From positions 1-15,532 of the forward strand of contig JADJPK010000025.1 in assembly GCA_016713305.1 (NCBI GenBank): 15,532 nucleotides of DNA, read 5' to 3'. Both the position numbers and the translations under genes were made by a program. Below are positions 9,437 through 15,532 of the stretch, piece after piece. How positions within the stretch are numbered: position 1 is the stretch's first letter; each line of letters opens with the position of its first letter. The stretch comes from Betaproteobacteria bacterium (GTDB lineage: Bacteria > Pseudomonadota > Gammaproteobacteria > Burkholderiales > Ga0077523). The notes under the pieces were generated by a model, which was not told where the DNA came from, ran no database searches, and saw nothing but the letters and a program-made list of their open reading frames with translations.

Positions 9437-9721
9437 GGCATCCCCTGCGCAAGCGACGTTCCCACGGGGCGCGCACCAGGAAACGCCGTCCCCGTTCACC
9501 GTTCTCCTCGTGGAAAGGGTGCACGACCGTGGCCCTGCGGGCTCGAGTTCGCTCCGATGGCGTGTACAAGCGAACTGGGTCCGGTAGGGATTACCGGGAC
9601 GTGCCGCCGCTGCTTGCCGCTCCCCGAGACCTCGCCGGCCCGGGTGGAGCAGAGAGCCAGCACGCCGATTGCCCCTCGACGTTCCGGGGAGGGAGCCTCC
9701 ATCCCGGTTCGGAGTTCGTTC
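9437..9721. promoter_or_regulatory. Divergent intergenic region between the dehydrogenase and kinase 2
   Basis: This 285-bp region separates two genes read outward, so it should carry both promoters. I see no convincing -35/-10 pair by eye. It contains two adjacent inverted repeats. The first is AGTTCGCT (9546-9553) with AGCGAACT (9569-9576), spaced 15 bp. The second is CCGGTA (9581-9586) with TACCGG (9592-9597), spaced 5 bp. AGTTCGTT at 9713-9720, just before the kinase start, differs from the first half-site by one base. An open frame through the region on the plus strand (from ATG 9557) is not favoured as coding because its sequence shows no domain or signal. Confidence 0.4.
9546..9597. 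repeat. Two adjacent inverted repeats, candidate operator
   Basis: A perfect 8-bp inverted repeat (AGTTCGCT/AGCGAACT, centre-to-centre distance 23 bp, about two helical turns) is followed 4 bp later by a perfect 6-bp one (CCGGTA/TACCGG). Both lie in the divergent region, which is where a shared regulator would bind. There is no T-run, so a terminator is unlikely. In 285 bp the 6-bp repeat is expected often by chance. The 8-bp one with a free spacer is less common but not rare, so function is only suggested. Confidence 0.3.
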
Positions 9722-12479
9722 GTGACAACAACCGTGGTCCTTCGCCTGTTCACCCGGCGGCGGGGTGATCTTCTCGTGGTCTTCACCGCTGCGCTTGCCG
9801 CCGGCACCGTCGAACTCGTTCTCTGGCACATCAGCGCGCGCTTCTCCTATCTTCCCGGCGTGCTGATCGTTCTTGCGGCGCTTCACTGGGGAGGTGCCCG
9901 TTGGGGCATGGTGGCCACCCTGGCCTGCCTGGCAGCCGGTTCGTACGTCCCGGAGATGCTTGGATCCTCCGGCATGCCCCCGGCTGCGCACTGGGTGCTC
10001 GCCCCGACCTTCGTGGTCATCGGCGTCGTCCTCAGCGTGACCTACCGGCGCCTGCGCATGGACGATCTGCGCCGCCGGCGCGAACGCCGGGCGTTCGAGC
10101 GGGCGCTTCGCCATCGCGACGGACTGTTGCGGGAGTTGCGGGAGAGCACAGGCCGCCTGAAGCGGCTGTCCGAGTCCAACATCGTGGGCGTGATCCACTG
10201 GAACCTGGACACCGGGCTCATCACCGACTGCAACGATGAGTTCCTGCGCATGACAGGCTACGACCGGACCGACCTCACGTCCGGCAGGCTGGACTTCAAC
10301 GCGATGACTCCTCCGGACTGGCGCGACCGCAACGCAGCCGGGGTGGAAGCCCTGCGCGCCACCGGCGCCGCACAGGCGTACGAGAAGGAATACCTGCGCA
10401 AGGACGGCACCCGCGTGCCGGTGATCATTGCGGGAGCCCGCTTTCACGATTCACTGCGCGAGGGCATGTCCTTCGTCCTGGACCTGAGCGGCCGGCGACG
10501 GGCGGAGGAAGATCTTCGAGCGAACGAACGCATGTTCCGGACCCTCGCCGATTCGATCGCCCAGCTCGCCTGGACGGCGCGGCCCGACGGGCACGTGTTC
10601 TGGTTCAACCGGCGCTGGTACGACTACACCGGACTTCGCCCCGACCAGGCGGAGGGCTGGAACTGGACCCGGGCGCTGGATCCCCGCGAACTTCCCCGGG
10701 TGCTCACGGGTGTGGCCTCGCACTTCTCCGGAGGGGACGGCGTGGGAGGATTCCTTCGCCCTGCGCCGGAGCGACGGGGCCATGCGGGCGCATCTGGGCC
10801 GCGCGCTGCCCGTGCACGATGCCGGCGGGAACGTTTCGATGTGGGTGGGTACGTTCACGGACATCACCGGGGAGGCGCAGCGGATGCGCTGCCAGGCCGA
10901 GCTCGTGCAGGCCGCGCTGCACATGTGCGGCCCGCTCGCCGGCTCCGTGTCCATCGGCGAGACCTTGCAGGGCCTGCTGGATACAGGACGTTCCGTCACG
11001 GGTGCACCGTCGGTGCGGCTCGTCGTGGCAAGCCACGGCGTGCTGCAGGAACCGCTCGAGTTCCGCTCGCCTGCGCTCGAGGGTTTCGATGCGGACGTGC
11101 ATCCGCTGCCGGAGCACATCGGCACGCCCCCAGGACTGCAACGGAAAGCCGACGGTCCGATGAGGCCGTCCGTTCCAGAGCACGGCGACGGCGAGCTTCA
11201 AATTCCACTGGCCGGGAGCGATGGGCGGCCGATGGGATCGCTGGCCTATGCGCTGCCTTCCGCCGGCTTTTCGCAGGAGGAGAACACGGCGGCGTTGCAG
11301 CTTGCCGCTATGGTCACGGCGAGCCTCGAAGGGTGGCGCCTGCGGCAGGCGCTCGCGGAGGCGGAGCGGCAGAAGGACACTTTCCTCGCCATGCTGGCGC
11401 ACGAACTGCGCAATCCGCTCGCGCCGTTGCGGGCGGGACTTGCCATCCTGCGCATCTCCGAACCGGAGTCCGATATCGCGCTGCAGGCGCGAGACATGAT
11501 GGAACGGCAGCTCGGTCACATGGTGCGGCTCATCGACGATCTCATGGACCTGGAGCGCGTGACCCAAGGGAAGATCGAGCTTCGCAAGGAACGCGTGGAA
11601 CTGACGTACGCGCTGCGCCTCGCAATGGAGACGTGCGGACCGGCCATCGAGGAAGGCGGTCATCGGCTCAGGGTGGAAGTGCCGGAGCGGCCCCTCTATG
11701 TGGAAGCCGACATCACGCGTTGCAGCCAGCTGCTCGCCAACGTGCTGGGCAACGCCGCGAAGTTCACTCCCCGCGGCGGGGTGATCGAGGTGAGGCTCGC
11801 GCGGCAGGGCGCCAGGCGGTCGTGACCGTGACCGATACGGGACGCGGCATTCCTGCGGCGATGCTGGACAGCATCTTCGACATGTTCGTGCAGGTGTCTC
11901 CGGCTCAGGACCGCGTCAACGGCGGGCTGGGCATCGGCCTGTACCTGGTGAGGCGTCTTGCCGAACTGCACGGTGGCCGCGTGACGGCGAGAAGCGAGGG
12001 GCCCGGACGGGGTAGCGAGTTCGAAGTGCGCCTGCCGGCAGCGGAAGTGTTTCCGGACGCAGCGGCGATGCTGCCGGCGAAGGCGCACCGGCATTGCGGC
12101 CCGCGCCGCGTGATCGTGGCCGACGACAACACCGATGCCGCATCGAGCCTGGCGATTCTGCTGGCTCTGCGAGGCAGCGATGCGCGTGGCCTCCGACGGA
12201 TTCGAGGCGCTGCGACTGGGCGAGACGTTCGAGCCGCACGTGGTCATGCTGGATATCGGCATGCCGGGCCTGGACGGATTCGAGACGGCACGGCGGGTCC
12301 GTGCGGCACCCTGGGGCCGGGACGTGCTGCTCGTCGCCATTACGGGATGGGGGCGGCCCGACGATCGCGCGCAGTCGCAGGCCGCCGGTTTCGACCTGCA
12401 TCTGGTCAAACCCGTGGATCTGGACGTGATCGAATCGCTGCTGACGGGTGCGCCGGAGGACGTGCCGGTGCGGGGGTGA
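9722..12479 (+). CDS. Membrane-bound hybrid sensor histidine kinase (PAS-PAS-GAF-HisKA-HATPase-REC, frameshifted)
   Basis: Two-component hybrid kinase. GTG 9722 is preferred as start because GGAG (9711-9714) lies 7 bases upstream and the next codons lead directly into the membrane part; ATG 9557 is an in-frame alternative. Four membrane helices occupy roughly residues 15-115 (LVVFTAALAAGTVELVLW, LPGVLIVLAALHWG, GMVATLACLAAGSYV, WVLAPTFVVIGVVLSV). A PAS domain covers about 10160-10500 and a second about 10530-10875. A GAF-like region covers about 10890-11330. HisKA has LAHELRNPLAPLRAG (His 11400-11402). HATPase has LGNAAKFTPRGG (Asn 11751-11753), DTGRGIP, FDMFVQ and GLGIGLYLVRRLAELHGG. The receiver has VADDN, phospho-Asp 12252-12254 in MLDIGMPGLDGFE, AITGWG and Lys 12408-12410. 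Frame changes are near 10740, 11815 and 12175; the TGA is at 12477-12479. The stimulus is unknown. Confidence 0.9.
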
Positions 12480-12893
12480 GGCGGGGTCTGGAGAGCCTTC
12501 GGGACGGCTGCCAAGCCTGCACGGGTCCGCAAACCGCCTGACGCTATTCTTGTCGTGGTCGCACGACCCGGCATTCCATCTAGACGACTGCTTAGTTCAT
12601 TCCCAACGGCGCTAGGCGTTGTGCTGGTTCCGACGTGTCTCTATCCATACGGCTGGATCGTTCCTCGTGGCGGCATGACCGATGCTGCGGTGCGATCCCT
12701 TTCGTTGCCACGAGAGGGGTTCCGCATCGCCTAGGATAAGCGGGGTTCTCCGCGCCTGCATGTCCCACATTTCGTGGTCTGCTGGTTCTCCGGGCAGATG
12801 ATGCGAAAAGTCCGTATGCCGTTCGGGCCACAATTTGCGATAACGTCCCGGGTGGCTCACGTGGTGAGCCACCCGGTCGGTACGCTACAAAAT
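12480..12893. other. Gene-free interval before cas3, lower GC
   Basis: About 410 bp with visibly more A/T than its neighbours. I recognise no gene. Two overlapping open frames on the minus strand (about 12592-12831 and 12612-12872) give Arg/His-rich peptides without a motif I can name. The second reads through the palindrome at 12848-12876. Small features seen: GGTTCTCCG repeated near 12744 and 12784, a weak stem GCGG-GGTTCT-CCGC near 12739-12752, and CTCGTGGC/GCCACGAG as distant inverted arms near 12666 and 12708. It probably holds the cas promoter. It might also be a relic of a mobile element, but no terminal repeats or transposase motifs were found. Confidence 0.35.
12848..12876. repeat. 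Perfect 13-bp inverted repeat 17 bp upstream of cas3
   Basis: The arms CCGGGTGGCTCAC (12848-12860) and GTGAGCCACCCGG (12864-12876) are exact reverse complements separated by GTG. No T-run follows, so a rho-independent terminator is unlikely in the plus direction. The position, ending 17 bp before the cas3 ATG at 12894, suits an operator or an mRNA hairpin near the ribosome binding region. A perfect 13-bp match with a 3-base spacer is very unlikely by chance, even in GC-rich DNA. Confidence 0.6.
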
Positions 12894-15226
12894 ATGAACA
12901 CTAGTCCGAACCCGCCGCTGGCCCACGGCCCTGATCACCTGCTTACAGAACACCTTCGCGCGGTCGCGGAGCAGGCAGGGCGGTACGCCCCGTCCGGCGG
13001 TGCGGTCTGGGCCAGTCTCGCTGGCCTCTGGCACGATCTGGGGAAGTTTCGCCCCGGTTTCCAGCACTACGTGCGGGACGATCCAGACGCTCACATCGAA
13101 GGCCGTGGCGTCGGGCGGCTAGACAAGAGCCACTCCGCCGCCGGCGCCTTGCATGCCTTGGCTCAGATGAAGGCACACTTCGGTGAGCCGGGACGGCGTG
13201 CTGGCCGCCTGCTCGCGATGCTGATTGCCTCGCATCACGCTGGGCTCTATGACAGTGCCGAACTCGACGACCGCCTCAGTGGTGGTGGTCGCGCAGACAG
13301 CGATCGGGAACGCGAGGAGGCTCTGCGTGTCTGTGCGGCCCACGCGCCTGAGGTATTGGAGATTCCCGAAGGGATCGACGCGGCAGCGCTATTCGGCGCC
13401 ATTCCTGGCCTTGACAGGGATGAACCGCTTGCGCAGGCGCTTTGGTTGCGCATGCTGTTCTCAGCGCTCGTGGATTCCGACTTCCTCGACACCGAGGCCT
13501 ATTTCGAAAGATCCAAGGCAATGCGTCGTGCGGGCTTCCCCAAACTGGATCAATACCTGGCCCGGTTGGATGCCCACCTGGATGCCATGGCGCAGCAGGT
13601 GCTTGCCGCTGGCCGCGCAGATGAGCCCGTGATGCGAGCACGCGCCCAGGTGCTTTCCGATTGCCGCACAGCCGCGATCCAGCCGACTGGCGTGTTCAGT
13701 CTTCAGGTACCTACCGGTGGCGGCAAGACCCTGGCTTCTTTGGCGTTCGCGTTGCGTCACGCCGTGGCTCATGGACTGGACCGCGTGATCGTTGCCATCC
13801 CCTACACAAGTATCGTCGAGCAGACGGTCGACGTTCTCACCGGCATCTTCGGCCGCGACAACGTGATCGAGCACCACAGTCAGGCCGACGGTGGGGTTGA
13901 GAGGAGACGGCGAGGTCGCGCCTGGCATGCGAGAACTGGGACGCGCCCCTGATCGTGACGACCAACGTCCAGTTGTTCGACAGGCTGTTTGCCGCGCGCA
14001 CGAGCCGCTGCCGCAAGCTGCACCGCGTTCAGCGCAGCGTGATCGTGCTGGACTAAGCGCAGACGCTGCCGCCGCCGTTCCTTCAACCAACCCTGGACGC
14101 ACTGCGGCTCCTCGCCAACCACTATGGCGTGTCGATCGTCGTGCACCGCCACGCAGCCGGTGCTGAACGACATTCGGCGGTTCGATCCCCGTGCCGGCCT
14201 GCGGGGCGGCCCGTGGTGAGGCGCGACCCTGCGAAATCGTGCAGGCGGTGCAGCCCTGTACGAAAAGCTAGAACGCGTTCGCGTGCAGTGGCCAGCTGAT
14301 CTACAGGTGCCGGAGGAGATCCAGACTGTCGCGGCGCGGCTCTCGGCGGAGCCTGCGGTGCTCTCGATTGTCAACACGAGGCGCGATGCGGCCGAACTGG
14401 TGCGGTCGCTGGACCGCGGAGCCCTTGACGCCGAGCCGACGCTGCACCTGTCTGCCGCCATTGCGGCCAGCACCGCGCAGATATCATCGGCGAGATCCGG
14501 AATCGGCTCGATGCGCGTCGCGAGGGCGACCCTCGCCCGTTGCGCGTGGTGGCGACGCAACTCGTGGAAGCAGTGAGACCTCGATTTTCCGGTCGTCTTC
14601 CGTGCCTTGGCAGGGCTCGATGCCATTGCCCAGGCATCGGGTCGCTGTAACCGCGAAGGCCGGCTTGGATCGCGCGGTGGGGCGTGGAGGTGTTCGGTTC
14701 GGCCGATTCCGGCCACGCTTTCGCGCTGGTGCGCGCCGCACAGGCGACGCGCTCGGTGCTCGGTGACGCGCGGCCGGAGGCACTGGCACCTGAACTCTTC
14801 GACGAATATTTCAGACACTGGTACGGACAGTTCCAGCTCGACGAGAAGCAGGTGCTGCCCATGCTGCGTCGAAGTCCCGATTTCGACATGCGGTTGCGCA
14901 GCGCTGCGCAGGCATACCGACTGATCGATGATCAGGACCAGGTGGCGGTCGTCGTGCCCTATGTGCCGAGGGCCGGCGCCGACGAACGCGTGACACAAGC
15001 GCTTGCTTCACTGGAGGCCGGCACCTCCGAGCGCTGGCAATTGCGGATCTTGCAGCGGTTCGTGGTGCAGGCAAGGCGGCTCGAAGTGAAGGCGGGGCTG
15101 GCGCGAGGCGACTTTATCGAGCCGTTGCCGGGCTGGGTGGTACTGAAGGACGATCAGCGTTACAGCCCACATTTGGGTCTGTTGGGTGATGGTGCCGTAC
15201 TCGACGCCGCCACGCTCGTTCAGTAG
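12894..15226 (+). CDS. cas3: CRISPR-associated nuclease/helicase Cas3, type I-C (frameshifted, with stop in DEAQ box)
   Basis: Recruited by Cascade to unwind and cut target DNA. ATG 12894 is chosen because HD-domain-like sequence (TEHLRAVAEQAGRYA) follows at once; the frame is open upstream but through the palindrome. HD nuclease motifs: LWHDLGKF (HD at 13032-13037), KSHSAAGA (His 13131-13133), SHHAG (His pair 13233-13238). Helicase motifs: TGGGKT (13713-13730), IPYTSIVEQT, CENWDAPLIVTTNVQLF (from 13928), motif II VLD-stop-AQTLPP (TAA 14054-14056), TATQP (14145-14159), CGQHR near 14473, VATQLVEA, QASGRCNREG (14631-14660). The C-terminal part is open from about 14684 to TAG 15224-15226. Frame changes lie near 13895-13920, 14140, 14215-14275, 14470, 14575 and 14665-14690. 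Repaired length is about 775 residues, normal for type I-C Cas3. Assignment to I-C rests on the neighbouring cas5 and the motif style. As read, the helicase could not be made. Confidence 0.92.
14054..14056 (+). other. TAA in place of the Glu codon of the Cas3 DEAQ box
   Basis: In the frame reading RSVIVLD before and AQTLPP after, the codon between Asp and Ala is TAA. Family knowledge says DEAQ or DEAH here, so GAA to TAA by one base explains it. Unlike the other lesions in this gene, it is a substitution and not an indel: the frame continues correctly on both sides from about 13922 to 14138. Confidence 0.8.
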
Positions 15227-15252
15227 GCTCTCGGGGCGAGGGGGGAACGAAA

Positions 15253-15532
15253 ATGACGGACCATCAACGCTTCGTGCTGGGCGTGCGAGGGGAGTTTGCC
15301 TGCTTTACACGGCCGGAGATGAAGGTCGAGCGCGTCAGCTACGACGTCATCACTCCGTCGGCAGCACGCGCCATCTTCGAGGCCATCTTCTTCAAGCCGG
15401 CCGTTCGCTGGAAAGTCAGACGCATCGAGGTACTCGCCCCGATTCGCTGGATGAACCTGCGGCGCAACGAGGTCGCGTCCGTGGTGTCCACGCGCAACGT
15501 CCAGCAGGCGATGAAACAAGGCACCGGAAATC
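15253..15532 (+). CDS. cas5c: CRISPR-associated protein Cas5, type I-C (Cas5d), 3' truncated by the window
   Basis: N-terminal 93 residues of the type I-C Cas5, which in this subtype replaces Cas6 as the endonuclease that processes pre-crRNA and stays on the 5' handle within Cascade. The ATG at 15253 follows a purine-rich GAGGGGGGAACGAAA. The sequence starts MTDHQRFVLGVRGEFACFTR, then PEMKVERVSYDVITPSAARA, FEAIFFKPAVRW, RRIEVLAPIRWMNLRRNEV. These match the conserved RAMP fold start of Cas5d (TRPEMKVERVSYDVxTPSAAR is characteristic). The frame is unbroken to the window edge. It lies 26 bp after the cas3 stop on the same strand, the normal type I-C order cas3-cas5-cas8c-cas7-cas4-cas1-cas2, so the rest should lie beyond 15532. 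Full length would be about 220-240 residues. Confidence 0.93.
   Translation, partial: MTDHQRFVLGVRGEFACFTRPEMKVERVSYDVITPSAARAIFEAIFFKPAVRWKVRRIEVLAPIRWMNLRRNEVASVVSTRNVQQAMKQGTGN

Noticed and set aside
9557..9721. Start of kinase 2 at ATG 9557
   Set aside because: The extra 55 residues have no signal or domain; GTG 9722 has GGAG at a good distance and leads straight into the membrane helices. Not fully excluded.
12612..12872. Minus-strand ORF with an Arg/His-rich peptide, possible transposase remnant
   Set aside because: No DDE or other transposase motif, no terminal repeats and no clear ribosome binding site; kept only as part of the interval description.
12774..12893. 40-codon N-terminal extension of cas3 from ATG 12774
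   Set aside because: It reads through the perfect palindrome and has no Cas3-like sequence; the HD-domain start fits ATG 12894.
12480..12893. CRISPR array near the cas genes
   Set aside because: No regularly spaced repeats were found here or elsewhere in the window; in type I-C loci the array normally lies after cas2, beyond the right edge.
13880..14998. Minus-strand open frame of about 370 codons opposite cas3
   Set aside because: The plus strand carries clear Cas3 helicase motifs here; the minus frame shows none and has shadow-like composition.

Overview
The window is GC-rich DNA (mostly C/G at third codon positions) with the gene content of a bacterium, most likely a proteobacterium and perhaps a betaproteobacterium. 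The grounds are a fused subunit I-III cytochrome c oxidase in a small operon with c-type cytochromes, soft PAS/hybrid-kinase genes and a type I-C CRISPR-Cas locus. The lineage is an inference from gene style, not from a marker gene. Almost every gene is broken by small insertions or deletions while its protein motifs remain clear in neighbouring frames. That pattern fits an uncorrected (long-read type) consensus better than mass pseudogenisation, so gene limits below are given across frameshifts.

Layout. (1) About 345-2840, plus strand: a badly frameshifted hybrid sensor kinase (PAS, GAF-like, HisKA, HATPase, receiver). (2) About 2950-3095: a possible very small membrane protein. (3) 3274-8114, plus strand: a tight four-gene respiratory operon. 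It encodes a membrane-anchored diheme cytochrome c, a monoheme cytochrome c, a caa3-type oxidase subunit II carrying CuA and a haem-c domain, and a fused oxidase subunit I-III. Two of the three junctions are ATGA overlaps. (4) 8122-9436, minus strand: a sorbosone-dehydrogenase-like, PQQ-type lipoprotein converging on the oxidase operon with only 7 bp between stops. (5) 9437-9721: a divergent intergenic region holding two adjacent inverted repeats. (6) 9722-12479, plus strand: a second, membrane-anchored hybrid kinase whose kinase and receiver end resembles that of the first. (7) 12480-12893: a gene-free stretch ending in a perfect 13-bp inverted repeat just before cas3. (8) 12894-15226: cas3 (HD nuclease plus helicase), then cas5 of type I-C from 15253 running off the window.

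How the parts may work together. The periplasm-facing cytochromes can pass electrons to the haem-c and CuA sites of subunit II and then to the haem a/a3-CuB centre of subunit I. The convergent quinoprotein is a plausible electron donor to this chain, which is inference from position and family only. The two kinases flank the respiratory block and could regulate it, but nothing in the sequence proves this. The Cas genes form the head of a type I-C interference operon; no CRISPR array lies in this window.

Points most worth a second look: an in-frame TAA replacing the Glu codon of the Cas3 DEAQ box, the perfect palindrome in front of cas3, and subunit I positions where the canonical K-channel Thr and Lys and the D-channel Asn are replaced.
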